From Desulfovibrio sp. Huiquan2017 (GTDB taxonomy: Bacteria > Desulfobacterota > Desulfovibrionia > Desulfovibrionales > Desulfovibrionaceae), in assembly GCF_017351175.1 (NCBI RefSeq), contig NZ_JAFMPN010000019.1, positions 22,385 through 86,384 of the forward strand: a DNA stretch of 64,000 bases, in the 5' to 3' direction. The position numbers and the translations under genes were made by a program. Shown in pieces: positions 31,348-40,738 of this stretch. Positions within the stretch are counted from its first letter, which is position 1. Each line of letters begins with the position of its first letter. The notes below the pieces were generated by a model, which was given only the letters and a program-made list of their open reading frames with translations, searched no databases and was not told the DNA's origin.

Positions 31348-33384
31348 ATGAAAAACTCCACATACATCGTCAAGATAGCCGTCGCCCTGGTCCTGGTCGT
31401 CCTCGTGGCCTGGGGCTGCGCCCCTCGGACCCAACCCGTAAAAAGTGCGGATCTGCTGTCCACGCCCAATCTCCTGCTGGAGGCCGACGCCGCATGGCGG
31501 GCCGAACATTGGGAGGCCGTCGAGCTGTATTACGCCGCCGCCCTGGAACGTCCCGATCTGGTCAAGAGCGAACTGCCGACCCTCTACGTCCGGCTGGCCG
31601 AGGCCGCCTCGCAAAACGGCCATTACCATCAGGCGCGCATCGCCCTGGAGCAGTGGGCCAACATGGACACCACCGCCCTGGAACGGGCCGACTGGGAACG
31701 TCTCTATCTTGGGGCCATGGCCGCCCTGGGCAAGACCGAGCGGCTGCGAAACCACCTGCAGTGGGTCCTGGACGCCGCCAACGTGCCCTGGGAGACCAAG
31801 CAGGAAGTGGCCCTGTGGTACTCGGATTATTTCCGCGCCCACGACGACTCCCCCCGGGCTTTGGACGTACTCGACACGTTCTACGCCAAGGCCCCGGACG
31901 ACCGGGCCCGGTCCCTGCTCGAGCACGCCTTTTCCCGGAAGCTGGCCGACATGGACGATACTCGGGTGGACGACCTGGCCAAGGCGGTCACCCCGGCCAA
32001 TCAATGGCGTTTTCCCTATGCCCTGGCGGCTTTCGAGCGCGGTGTGCGCACGGCCTCGGACAAGGACGCATGGTCCGCTGACTGGCGTACCCTGCGCGAC
32101 TTGGCCTCATCGAGCGAACTGGCCGATCCCCTCCCGTTGCGGAACAAACTGGCCGAGCTTGAGGCGCGCTTCGGCGTGCCGCGCATCGGTCTGGCTCTGG
32201 CCTTGCCCGTGACCGGACCCTATGCCAAGGTGGGCGTGAAGATCCTGCGCGGTGCCGGGCTGGCCCAATGGCGGTTGGCCCAGGAAGGCGTGGATGTGGA
32301 TCTCAGGGTGATCAACACCGAGGCCCCCGGCTGGGAAACCCGGTTGGCCCAGTTGCCGAGCCATTTCACTGTGGTCGGCGGCCCGCTTCGCATCGACGCC
32401 TTCAAGCGGTTGTATGAAGCCGGTTCCCCGGCCGACGGGGTGTTCCGGAAGCGCGCCGTGTTCGCCTTCCTGTCTTCCCTGGGCGATCTGACCGAGGGGC
32501 GCGACGCCTGGCGGTTCTTCACCAGCCGCAACGATGAAGTGCGCAGCCTGGTCCACCTGACCGTGGACAAGCTCGGCATCACCGACCTGGCCGTCTTCTA
32601 CCCCGAGGAGAAATTCGGCCGAACCATGGCGCAGACCTTTTACGGCGAGGCCGCACCGCTGGGCGGGCGGATCAAGGGCATGCAGTCCTATCCGCCGCAC
32701 GCGCTCAAGCAGTGGACCCACCGCGTGGGCAAGCTCCTGAACGTGCCCGCCGATTTCAGCGACAACAAGGACGTGCCCCTGCCCATGCCGGACTTCGGAG
32801 CCGTGTTCATCCCGGACGGCTGGCGTCAGGCCCAGACCCTGCTGCCCAATTTCTTTTTCTATGAGGGCGACCAACTGGTCTTTCTCGGCCCCGGCCTGTG
32901 GAGCCGGGCGCTGGACGACACCCGCAACGTGGACGAGCATTACTACCGGCTGGCGGTCTGCCCCGGCGCGTGGTGGGACGGTTCCGACGGCGGGCGGACG
33001 CTCCAGGCGGCCCTGACCGAAGAAGGGCTGGGACAGGCCGATTTCTGGGTCGCGCTGGGCTACGACTTTTTGCGTTTCGCCGGGAAGCTCGGCACCCTGC
33101 CCACGTCCTGGAACAGTGATCTGGTCAATAAGCGCATCCACGCGGCCGAGCACATGGACTTCAGCATGGCCCCCATGACCTGGGACACGAACGGCATGGC
33201 CAGCCAGAACCTGTACCTGTTCACCCCGGCGGCCAACGGCAAGCGCATCGTGGATCCCGAAAAGTTCGCCGAGCGCATCGCCCGGGCCCGGGCCCGGCGT
33301 GAGAAGCGCATGGAAAATTACGAGAAGCGGCTGGAGGAGGCGGGCACTCCCGTCGCCAGCCCCGATCTGCCGTCGGCCCCTTAG
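31348..33384 (+). CDS. LpoA-like lipoprotein with periplasmic-binding fold
   Basis: 678 residues. The N terminus is a lipoprotein signal ending VAWGC with Cys24; Trp at -2 is unusual. Residues about 35-270 look like helical TPR-type repeats (NLLLEADAAWRAEHWEAVEL, ALDVLDTFYAKAPDD). From about 285 a type I periplasmic-binding domain begins (RIGLALALPVTGPYAKVGVK ... VVGGPL ... DLAVFYPEEKFGRTMA). This is the layout of LpoA, the outer-membrane activator of penicillin-binding protein 1A, though ligand-binding or branched-chain-type receptors share the fold. No clear ribosome binding site is seen. Confidence 0.78.
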   Translation: MKNSTYIVKIAVALVLVVLVAWGCAPRTQPVKSADLLSTPNLLLEADAAWRAEHWEAVELYYAAALERPDLVKSELPTLYVRLAEAASQNGHYHQARIALEQWANMDTTALERADWERLYLGAMAALGKTERLRNHLQWVLDAANVPWETKQEVALWYSDYFRAHDDSPRALDVLDTFYAKAPDDRARSLLEHAFSRKLADMDDTRVDDLAKAVTPANQWRFPYALAAFERGVRTASDKDAWSADWRTLRDLASSSELADPLPLRNKLAELEARFGVPRIGLALALPVTGPYAKVGVKILRGAGLAQWRLAQEGVDVDLRVINTEAPGWETRLAQLPSHFTVVGGPLRIDAFKRLYEAGSPADGVFRKRAVFAFLSSLGDLTEGRDAWRFFTSRNDEVRSLVHLTVDKLGITDLAVFYPEEKFGRTMAQTFYGEAAPLGGRIKGMQSYPPHALKQWTHRVGKLLNVPADFSDNKDVPLPMPDFGAVFIPDGWRQAQTLLPNFFFYEGDQLVFLGPGLWSRALDDTRNVDEHYYRLAVCPGAWWDGSDGGRTLQAALTEEGLGQADFWVALGYDFLRFAGKLGTLPTSWNSDLVNKRIHAAEHMDFSMAPMTWDTNGMASQNLYLFTPAANGKRIVDPEKFAERIARARARREKRMENYEKRLEEAGTPVASPDLPSAP

Positions 33385-33407
33385 GCGGCGCATAAAGGAG
33401 ATTCCCT

Positions 33408-33692
33408 ATGAAAATCAGTCCCGAAGAAGTGGCCAAGGTCGCCAAGCTTTCCCGGCTCGACCTGCCCGAGGACAAGCTGGAACTGTTCGCTGGACAGCTC
33501 GGCGATATCCTTGCCTACATGGACAAGCTCGGCGAGCTCGATACGGACGACGTGGCCCCCCTGTACAGCCCGGTCCAACACACCACGGTGCTGCGCCGGG
33601 ACGAGGTGCGCAAGGACTACCGGCGCGAGGAGATCCTGGCCAATGCTCCGAAACAGGACGGCCAGTTCTTCATTGTTCCGCGCATTGTGTAA
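33408..33692 (+). CDS. gatC: Asp-tRNA(Asn)/Glu-tRNA(Gln) amidotransferase subunit C
   Basis: 94 residues. It wraps around GatA and stabilises the GatCAB complex. The start [20 protein letters not shown] and the centre [14 protein letters not shown] are characteristic. AAGGAG precedes the ATG. gatA follows after 27 bases; gatB is not in the window. Confidence 0.96.
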   Translation: MKISPEEVAKVAKLSRLDLPEDKLELFAGQLGDILAYMDKLGELDTDDVAPLYSPVQHTTVLRRDEVRKDYRREEILANAPKQDGQFFIVPRIV

Positions 33693-33719
33693 TATTTTGT
33701 AATAATTCAGGATTGATTA

Positions 33720-35177
33720 ATGTCTGAACTGCATACGAAGACTCTTTCCGAGATCGCGGCCCTGCTGCAAGGCAAAGACGTGACGGTTGTCGAGGTGGTC
33801 AAGCACTGCCTGGACCGTATCGAGGCCACCGAGCCCAAGGTCAAGGCGCTCATCACGGTCATGGGCGACGAGGCGCTGCAACGGGCCGAGGCCCTGGACG
33901 CGGCCGGACCCGACGCGTCCAAGCCGCTGTGGGGCGTGCCCATCGTCCTCAAGGACCTTCTGACCACCAAGGGTGTCAAGACCACCTGCGGATCAAGGAT
34001 CCTGGAGAATTTCGTGCCCTTCTACGACGCCACGGCCGTGGCCAGGTTGGAGGAGGCCGGCGCCGTGTTCATCGGCAAGGCCAACATGGACGAGTTCGCC
34101 ATGGGCTCCTCCACCGAGAATTCCGCCTTCTTCATGACCGCCAACCCCTGGGACGTGGAGCGCGTGCCCGGCGGGTCCTCGGGCGGCTCCGGGGCCACGG
34201 TGGCGGCGGGGCAGTGCTTCGGCGCGCTCGGCACCGACACCGGCGGGTCCATCCGCACCCCGTCGTCCTTCTGCGGCATCGTCGGGCTCAAGCCCACCTA
34301 CGGGCGCATCTCCCGCTTTGGGCTCATCGCCTACGGCTCGTCCCTGGACCAGATCGGGCCCATGACCCGATCCGTGGAGGACGCCGCGCGTCTGCTTCAG
34401 GTCATGGCCGGACACGATCCCAAGGATTCCACGTCCGTTGACGTAGAGGTCCCGGACTACCTGGCGGCCCTGGGCCGCGAGGACCTCAAGGGCGTGCGTA
34501 TCGGCCTGCCCGAGGAGTACTGGGGCGCGGGGCTGGATGAGGAAGTCAAGGAAGCCTGCGCGGGCGCGGTGGACGAGATGCGCAAGCTCGGGGCCGAGAC
34601 CGTGCCGGTCAAGCTGGCCCTGACCGAGTACGCCATCGCCACCTACTACATCATCGCCATGGCCGAGGCTTCGTCCAACCTGTCGCGCTTCGACGGTGTG
34701 CGGTTCGGCTACCGCAACACCAAGGCCGAGGAACTGATCGACATGTACACCGCCAGCCGCACCGAAGGGTTTGGCGACGAGGTCCAGCGCCGTATCATCA
34801 TGGGTACCTACGTGCTTTCCAGCGGCTACTACGACGCCTACTACAACAAGGCCGCCAAGGTCCGCCGACTGCTGCGCCAGGATTTCGACAAGGCGTTCGA
34901 ACAGTGCGATCTCATCGCCGGTCCGGTCTGCCCGACCACGGCCTTCGTCAAGGGCGACAAGGCCGACCCGTTGCAGATGTACCTCATGGACATCTTCACC
35001 ATTTCCGCGAACCTGGCGGGCATCCCGGCCATGTCCCTGCCCGTGGGCCTGGGCAAGGATTCGGCCATGCCGGTGGGGCTGCAACTCATGGGCCCGGCCT
35101 TCTGCGAGGCGGACATGCTCTCCGTGGCCGAGCGCCTGGAGCGCGTCCTGCCGCCCCTGTCCATGCCCGAGTTGTAG
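33720..35177 (+). CDS. gatA: Asp-tRNA(Asn)/Glu-tRNA(Gln) amidotransferase subunit A
   Basis: 485-residue amidase-signature enzyme that releases ammonia from glutamine for transamidation of misacylated Glu-tRNA(Gln)/Asp-tRNA(Asn). The Ser-cisSer-Lys triad is Lys78 (PIVLKDLL), Ser153 (GGSSGGSG) and Ser177 ([10 protein letters not shown]). Its presence implies indirect Gln- and/or Asn-tRNA charging in this organism. Confidence 0.97.
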   Translation: MSELHTKTLSEIAALLQGKDVTVVEVVKHCLDRIEATEPKVKALITVMGDEALQRAEALDAAGPDASKPLWGVPIVLKDLLTTKGVKTTCGSRILENFVPFYDATAVARLEEAGAVFIGKANMDEFAMGSSTENSAFFMTANPWDVERVPGGSSGGSGATVAAGQCFGALGTDTGGSIRTPSSFCGIVGLKPTYGRISRFGLIAYGSSLDQIGPMTRSVEDAARLLQVMAGHDPKDSTSVDVEVPDYLAALGREDLKGVRIGLPEEYWGAGLDEEVKEACAGAVDEMRKLGAETVPVKLALTEYAIATYYIIAMAEASSNLSRFDGVRFGYRNTKAEELIDMYTASRTEGFGDEVQRRIIMGTYVLSSGYYDAYYNKAAKVRRLLRQDFDKAFEQCDLIAGPVCPTTAFVKGDKADPLQMYLMDIFTISANLAGIPAMSLPVGLGKDSAMPVGLQLMGPAFCEADMLSVAERLERVLPPLSMPEL

Positions 35178-35196
35178 GGGCGGACGCGAGCAATGC

Positions 35197-35240
35197 AAAG
35201 CCGGTCCCGGACAGATGTCCGGGACCGGCTTTTTTGTTTT
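35197..35240 (+). terminator. Terminator after gatA
   Basis: A perfect 16-pair stem (35197-35212 with 35217-35232) with loop AGAT is followed by a T-rich tail. The AAAG/CTTT ends make it usable from the other strand for the convergent C69 gene. Confidence 0.92.
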
Positions 35241-35266
35241 GGAACGCTGAGGCCGTGCCGGTGCGA

Positions 35267-37009
35267 TTACGGCATGTCGTACTTGGTGGGCCCGTTGCGG
35301 TACTGGGTTTCGCCGAGCCAGCCGGAGGGGTAGCCCACGGGGATGGCGTCGCGGTCGGGCAGGTTGATGTAGCCATCCGAATATTTGGCGAACAGGGTGT
35401 AGGTCAGCTTCTTCCAGGCGTCGAGCGTCTTGGCCGCCGTCTTCATGCCGAAGTCCGTGACCATGCGTCGCTGCTCGGCCTCCGGCTGGCCCGCCACGGC
35501 CTTGTCCAGGGCCGGGATCGCGGCCAGGGCGTCGGCCTCCAGGGCGCGCTGCGCGGGTTGGATGTCCACTTTGGTCATGCGCTGGAAGTTCAGGCGCGAC
35601 CAGTTGGCCAGGAGGTTGAAGGCCCACCAGGCCGAGGCCGGGTCGTATCGCTGCGGGGAGCCGGTCTGGTAGGACTTGGGCAGTTGCGTGGCCTTGGCGA
35701 AGAACGGGGCGAAGACCGTGGTGGAGGAGACGTCCGGGCCAAACCAGACCAGTCCCTTGGTCATGTCCGGGGCGTCGGGCCGGGTCTGGCAGACGAAGGT
35801 GTATCCCTGGTAGAAGACCGAGATGGCCCGTTCCCATGCGCCGTAGAACTTCTTTTCCTTGTCCACGTTGTTCTGGTTGCCGTCGTAGGGGCCGACAAAA
35901 CGGTGCGGATCGCCGTAGGGCCCGGCGGCCACGCCCTTGGTCAGGTCGAACGGCGTGCCCTCGTAGTGGTCGCGGTACAGGGCGAAGACGTCGGTCACGG
36001 CCAGCTTTTTCCGGGGCGGGATGGAGAACGGATAATCACGGGTGTAGGTGTCCTTGACCCACGGGGACAGGCCGAGGTCGGGGTTGACCCGGTCCATGGC
36101 CCGCCAGACGCGGCGCAGGGAATAGTAGGGGTGGTTGTACTCGCCGGGGCTGACCGCGCGCAGCCAGTCCACGGGCCCCTGTCTGGTCTCGTCCCACCAG
36201 CCGAGCTTCCGCAGGCCGGGGATGAGCAGCTTGGAGTATCGGAAGTTGTCCGGGTCGTCCTTGACCACGTCGCGGATGCGGAAGGTGTTGGCGGCCACGA
36301 AGTATTCTCCGTCGGGCACGCGCTGGGCCACCCAGGCCGAGTGGTACTTGGCGTCGGGCAGGGCGCACATCTCGAAGACCCAGGCCTCCTTTTGGTCGCC
36401 CACCAGTAGGGTCTCGCCGGTGGAGAAAAAGCCGTACTCGTCGATGAGCGCGCCCATGAGCTTGACCGCTTCGCGGGCCGTGGCGCAGTTCTCAAGGGCT
36501 ATGCGCGACAGCTCCGCGCTGTAGAAGATGCGTTGCGGCATCCCGTTTTTGCCCTTGCGGCCGGGGCGGGGCTCGTAATTGGCCCCGTTGGTGCATTCGC
36601 CCATCATCAGGTTCTTTTCGTTCATGATCCCGTAGTTGCCGTCGAAGTAGGCGAATGAGGTCTCCTGCCGTCTGCCGAGCAGCTTCCAGATGCGCTCATA
36701 GGGGATCTTGGCCAGGTATGGGGTGGGCTTGAAGCCGGGCGTGTCGTACCCCGGTCCCCGGTCGCCGGTGACGATGCGCGGGTAGCGGTAGGCGTCGGAG
36801 AATATCTTGCGCTCCCCTTCCTGTTTTCGGGCCGGGACGAAGATGATCCGCTGGTCGCCCAACTCGTCGTCGTCCGAATGAGCGACCAGCATGGACTCGT
36901 CGGCGCTGGCCCCGGGAGTGACGATCATGGTGGTGCAGGCCAGGGCCGATGGAATCGCGAGCAGGGTGGCCAGGCATAAAATTGCGGCCGCAAGGGCGGG
37001 GGATTTCAT
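35267..37009 (-). CDS. Secreted C69-family dipeptidase (PepD-like Ntn hydrolase)
   Basis: 580 residues. A signal peptide (MKSPALAAAILCLATLLAIP) ends at SALA, directly before Cys25, which would become the N-terminal nucleophile of an Ntn hydrolase after cleavage (CTTMIVTPGAS). The downstream HSDDDE, NEKNLMMGECT and GETLLVGDQKEAWVFE segments match peptidase family C69. Substrates are probably dipeptides, and location is periplasmic or surface. It is divergent from mnmA. Confidence 0.9.
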   Translation of the reverse strand: MKSPALAAAILCLATLLAIPSALACTTMIVTPGASADESMLVAHSDDDELGDQRIIFVPARKQEGERKIFSDAYRYPRIVTGDRGPGYDTPGFKPTPYLAKIPYERIWKLLGRRQETSFAYFDGNYGIMNEKNLMMGECTNGANYEPRPGRKGKNGMPQRIFYSAELSRIALENCATAREAVKLMGALIDEYGFFSTGETLLVGDQKEAWVFEMCALPDAKYHSAWVAQRVPDGEYFVAANTFRIRDVVKDDPDNFRYSKLLIPGLRKLGWWDETRQGPVDWLRAVSPGEYNHPYYSLRRVWRAMDRVNPDLGLSPWVKDTYTRDYPFSIPPRKKLAVTDVFALYRDHYEGTPFDLTKGVAAGPYGDPHRFVGPYDGNQNNVDKEKKFYGAWERAISVFYQGYTFVCQTRPDAPDMTKGLVWFGPDVSSTTVFAPFFAKATQLPKSYQTGSPQRYDPASAWWAFNLLANWSRLNFQRMTKVDIQPAQRALEADALAAIPALDKAVAGQPEAEQRRMVTDFGMKTAAKTLDAWKKLTYTLFAKYSDGYINLPDRDAIPVGYPSGWLGETQYRNGPTKYDMP

Positions 37010-37074
37010 GGAAGACTCCTTGATGATGTTCCGAAAACCGTGCCGATCGTATCATCGTCCCGGGATACCACCAT

Positions 37075-37082
37075 ATTATAAT
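37075..37082. promoter_or_regulatory. Overlapping divergent -10 elements
   Basis: The palindromic sequence TATTATAATATC gives a TATAAT on the plus strand (37077-37082, towards mnmA) and on the minus strand (37080-37075, towards the C69 dipeptidase). No good -35 element is visible on either side. Confidence 0.35.
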
Positions 37083-37144
37083 ATCTTTCCATTTCCTCCC
37101 CGGTTTCGTAGGATGCCGCACATGATGAACCGGGGGTATGTCTC

Positions 37145-38182
37145 ATGACCATAGCCGTGGCCGTGTCGGGCGGCATGGACAGCCTGCTCGCGCTCACCCT
37201 GCTCAAGGAGCGGGGTGAGTCGCTCATGGCCGTGCACGGCCATTTCCTGCCGCCGAATCCCGGCTGGGAGCGGGTGGCCCGGGGTCTGACCGAGGTCTGC
37301 GATATCCTGGGCGTGCCCTTCCATGCCCTCGACCTGCACGAATCCTTCGACGACCGGGTGATCAAACCGTTTGTGGCCGAGTACAAGGCCGGGCTGACGC
37401 CCAATCCGTGCGCCATGTGCAACCCGCGCATGAAGTTCGGGGTGCTTTTCGACGCGGCCCGCAACCTCGGGGCGGACCGGCTGGCCACGGGGCATTATGT
37501 CAGCATGCGGGACCGGGAGCAGGGGCGCATGCTGGTGCGCGGCGAGGACGCGGCCAAGGACCAGAGCTATTTCCTGTCCATGGTTCCGGTGGAAAAGCTG
37601 CGCCTGGCCGAGTTTCCTCTGGCCGGGACGTTCAAGCGGGACGTGCCAGCCATGCTCAAGGCCCACGGATTGACCCCGCCGCTGCCGTCCGAGAGCCAGG
37701 AGATCTGCTTCGTGCCGGACGATGACTACCAGCACTTTTTGACCGCGCGCTGCGATATGCCCGGTCCGGGCCCGACAGCCCTCCCGGACGGACGGGTCAT
37801 CGGCGCGCACCGGGGGTTGTGGCGGCACACCCAGGGCCAGCGGCGCGGTCTGGGTATAGCCTGGTCCGAGCCGCTCTACGTCCTGGACAAGGATGTGTCC
37901 GCGAATACCCTGATAGTGGGCCCCCGGGAGCATCTGGCCGCCAGGGGATGCGTGGCCGGGCAGGTCAATCTCATGTGCCCGGCGGAGTCCTGGCCCGAGA
38001 CCGTGCTGGTCCAGACCCGCTACCGGCAGAAGGCCAAGCCCGCCTCGGTGCGGCTGACCGGAGGGCGGCTGTATTTCGATTTTCTGGAACCGCACACCCG
38101 GCCCACGCCCGGCCAGGTGGCCGCGGTCTTTGACGACGCCGGAACCGTGCTCGGCGGCGGGATCATCGAGGAAGCCCTGTAG
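37145..38182 (+). CDS. mnmA: tRNA-specific 2-thiouridylase
   Basis: Places sulfur on U34 of tRNA Lys/Glu/Gln; 345 residues. The adenylating PP-loop SGGMDS is at 8-13. The catalytic cysteines lie in NPCAMCNP and SQEICFV, and GDVAAKDQSYFLS-like DAAKDQSYFL is the tRNA-binding region. HTQGQRRGLGIA is a further family block. The stop abuts the convergent Val-Gly lipoprotein gene with no terminator between them. Confidence 0.94.
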   Translation: MTIAVAVSGGMDSLLALTLLKERGESLMAVHGHFLPPNPGWERVARGLTEVCDILGVPFHALDLHESFDDRVIKPFVAEYKAGLTPNPCAMCNPRMKFGVLFDAARNLGADRLATGHYVSMRDREQGRMLVRGEDAAKDQSYFLSMVPVEKLRLAEFPLAGTFKRDVPAMLKAHGLTPPLPSESQEICFVPDDDYQHFLTARCDMPGPGPTALPDGRVIGAHRGLWRHTQGQRRGLGIAWSEPLYVLDKDVSANTLIVGPREHLAARGCVAGQVNLMCPAESWPETVLVQTRYRQKAKPASVRLTGGRLYFDFLEPHTRPTPGQVAAVFDDAGTVLGGGIIEEAL

Positions 38183-38803
38183 CTACCAGTCGCGGTTGCG
38201 TTCCAGCCGTTCATCAAGATCCCGGTTGAATCCGTCGCGCCGTTCCCTGTTCATGGCCTTGTGGATTTCCTCGGCGGTCAGTTCCGGCTTTTTCTCCAGA
38301 TAGGCGGCCATGCGTTGCACCGCGCTGGTGGCCCGGTAATAAAGGGGTTCCCGATAGGTTTTGAGCAGTCCGAACCCCGTTTCGCGCTGGTCCAGATAGA
38401 TGAGCGTGAGGCCGAGATAGTAGGTAGAGTCGGGCAGGTCCGGGTATTTTTCGAGAGTGTCGGTGAAGATTTTTCGGGCCGCTTCGAAATTTCCGTCGTT
38501 CAATTGCTTGATTCCGGCCTTGTTGTTGAGATAGGCCTCGTTCGGGCCATTGTTCAGGAAGTCGCCGGAACTGTTCAGGGCGATGCCGAACCCGCCAACG
38601 CCCACGCCTACCGAGGTCGAGCCCGTTCCCACGCCGACGCCCACCCGGGTGCCGCCCGTGCCCACGCCCACGCCGAGGGAGGTGCCCACGCAGGCCGTCG
38701 GCAACAGGGAGGCCAGCAGGGTGACGAGCAGGACGGCCGACAGTCGGGCCGGAGGGCGGGGCGCGGTGCCGGATCGGCGGGGAACGGCAGTGGTTTGCTT
38801 CAT
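38183..38803 (-). CDS. Lipoprotein with Val-Gly repeats and TPR-like region
   Basis: 206 residues with lipobox LPTAC (Cys38). Directly after it come three copies of a VGVGVGTG-type repeat, in DNA terms a tandem array of about 30-base GC-rich units at roughly 38600-38690. A TPR-like segment follows (NKAGIKQLNDGNFEAARKIF, then TLEKYPDLPDSTYYLGLTLI), and the tail is Arg/Asp/Glu-rich. Function is unknown. The repeats look like a low-complexity spacer between membrane anchor and domain. Confidence 0.7.
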   Translation of the reverse strand: MKQTTAVPRRSGTAPRPPARLSAVLLVTLLASLLPTACVGTSLGVGVGTGGTRVGVGVGTGSTSVGVGVGGFGIALNSSGDFLNNGPNEAYLNNKAGIKQLNDGNFEAARKIFTDTLEKYPDLPDSTYYLGLTLIYLDQRETGFGLLKTYREPLYYRATSAVQRMAAYLEKKPELTAEEIHKAMNRERRDGFNRDLDERLERNRDW

Positions 38804-38863
38804 GGGGGACTCCTCGGCTATGCTGTATGAAATTTTTTATAAATCGGACAGGCGAATCCTAGC

Positions 38864-40165
38864 ATGACAACCTTCCATACCGCCACCCTGGGCTGCAAGA
38901 TCAACCAGTACGAGACGCGCTCCATTGCCGAGGCCTGGACCGGGCGGTCGGCCGTTGAGGTGGCGGACCCGCGCGAGGCGGACCTCATCCTGGTCAATTC
39001 CTGCGCCGTGACCGCCAATGCCGTGGCCGATCTGCGCCAGGCCGTGCGTCGCTTTCACCGCGACAACCCCGAGGCCGGGATCATCATCACCGGGTGCGCG
39101 GCCCAAGTCCTGCCCGACGAACTGGTGCAGCTTCCCGGCGTGATCCGGGTGGTGGCCCAGGCGGACAAGGCCCGGCTGCTGGACGGCCCCGAGGCGGGCG
39201 GGGAGGAATCGGGGCTCGACGGGGAAAAACCGGGATTCGCGCCCTTTTCCATCACCGGCTACGGTCGGGCCCGGGCCGTGGTCAAGGTCCAGGACGGCTG
39301 TTCCCATTTCTGCACCTACTGCATCGTGCCCCTGACGCGCGGCCGATCCGTGAGCCGCGACATGGCCGAGGTGGAGGCCGAGGTGTCCCGGCTGCTCGGG
39401 GCGGGATTCCGCGAATTCATCCTGAGCGGCATCAACCTGCGCCATTTCGGGCGAGATCTCCCCGGCAAGCCGGACTTCTGGGACCTGGTGGCCCGCTTGG
39501 AGAAGACGTTCGCCCTGGACTGGGCCGGGCGGGCGCGTCTGCGCATCTCCTCCGTGGAGCCGGGGCAGTTGACCGACAAGGCGCTCGACGTGCTCGGCGC
39601 GTCCCGACTGGTCTGCCCGCAACTGCACCTGTCCCTGCAAAGCGGCGACTCGGATGTGCTCAAGGCCATGGGGCGCGGCCATTATTCGCCGCAATCCGCC
39701 GTGGACTTCATGGAGCGGCTGAAGCCCCGTTGGCCGGTCATGGGATTGGGGGCGGACTTGATCACCGGGTTCCCGGGCGAGACCGAGTCCCAGTTCGAGC
39801 ATACCCTGGAATTGTGCCGGGCCCTGCCGCTGACCTACGGCCATGTCTTTCCTTATTCCGAACGTCCCGGCACTCGCGCGGCGGACCTGCCCGGCGCGGT
39901 TGACGTGGCGGTGCGCAAGGAGCGCGCGGCCCGACTGCGCAAGCTGGTCGGCCGAAAAAAGACGACCTTTCTGCAACGGCTCCTGACCCTGCCGCATCTC
40001 GACGTTCTGGTTCAGGATGCGCGCGGGCGCGGGGTGTCCGAGTATTACGCGGCCTGCCGCTTCGAGGAATCGCCGGGCGTCCCCCCGCGTTCTCTGGCCC
40101 GGGCGCGCCCCGTGCGCGTGGACAAGGGCGTGGTCGTGGTCGAGCCCTTGGAGGCGGTGGCATGA
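38864..40165 (+). CDS. mtaB: tRNA (t6A37) methylthiotransferase MtaB-like radical SAM enzyme
   Basis: 433 residues. It would convert t6A37 to ms2t6A37 in tRNA. The N-terminal auxiliary 4Fe-4S cluster ligands are Cys11, Cys47 and Cys78; the radical SAM cluster is Cys146-Cys150-Cys153 (CSHFCTYC). ADLITGFPGETE follows. TRAM-like residues appear at the C terminus. The GCKINQYET start fits MtaB rather than MiaB. Overlaps DUF4416 by ATGA. Confidence 0.9.
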   Translation: MTTFHTATLGCKINQYETRSIAEAWTGRSAVEVADPREADLILVNSCAVTANAVADLRQAVRRFHRDNPEAGIIITGCAAQVLPDELVQLPGVIRVVAQADKARLLDGPEAGGEESGLDGEKPGFAPFSITGYGRARAVVKVQDGCSHFCTYCIVPLTRGRSVSRDMAEVEAEVSRLLGAGFREFILSGINLRHFGRDLPGKPDFWDLVARLEKTFALDWAGRARLRISSVEPGQLTDKALDVLGASRLVCPQLHLSLQSGDSDVLKAMGRGHYSPQSAVDFMERLKPRWPVMGLGADLITGFPGETESQFEHTLELCRALPLTYGHVFPYSERPGTRAADLPGAVDVAVRKERAARLRKLVGRKKTTFLQRLLTLPHLDVLVQDARGRGVSEYYAACRFEESPGVPPRSLARARPVRVDKGVVVVEPLEAVA

Positions 40166-40695
40166 GCACGCCCAGGACACCCGATCCGGGGATGCTGGTC
40201 ATCTCCGTGCTGAGCGCGGATTGGTCCGCGTTCTGGCCCGGGGTGAGCGCGGAGCTTGAACAGCGGTTCGGCCCGTTCTCGGCCTCGGAGCCGTTTCCCT
40301 TCGTCGAGACCGAATATTACGACGAGGAACTGGGGACTCCCATCACCCGGCGGCTCGTCGCCTTCGAGGAACTGCGCCCGCTCGGTGATTTGGCCGACAT
40401 CAAGCTGTGGACCAACGCGGTGGAGCAGCGCTTCGCCCAGGACGGGCGGCGGCTGTTCAACCTGGACCCGGGCTTCCTGACCCTGCAATCCCTGGTCCTG
40501 GCCACGGGCAAGAATTTTTCCCACCGCGTTTATCTCAAGGACGGCATCTGGGCGGACTTGACCCTCATGTGGCAGCGCAAGCGGTGGGTGGATTTTCCCT
40601 GGACCTTCCCGGATTACGCGGGCGAGGCCATGAAAACGCGGCTGACAAAGCTGCGCCTGTCGTATAAAAACAAGCTCAGCAAGCCGCAAACGTGA
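40162..40695 (+). CDS. DUF4416 family protein
   Basis: 177 residues. The block LATGKNFSHRVYLKDGIWAD, then LTLMWQRKRWVDFPWTFPDY, is the conserved core of DUF4416, a family of unknown function found mostly in Deltaproteobacteria and other anaerobes. It overlaps mtaB by four bases and precedes yicC by 43 bases, so co-expression with RNA-modification and RNA-decay genes is likely. Confidence 0.85.
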   Translation: MSTPRTPDPGMLVISVLSADWSAFWPGVSAELEQRFGPFSASEPFPFVETEYYDEELGTPITRRLVAFEELRPLGDLADIKLWTNAVEQRFAQDGRRLFNLDPGFLTLQSLVLATGKNFSHRVYLKDGIWADLTLMWQRKRWVDFPWTFPDYAGEAMKTRLTKLRLSYKNKLSKPQT

Positions 40696-40738
40696 CGTTT
40701 TCGCGCAATACGCGGCTCCCAACCATAAGGAAAGATAT

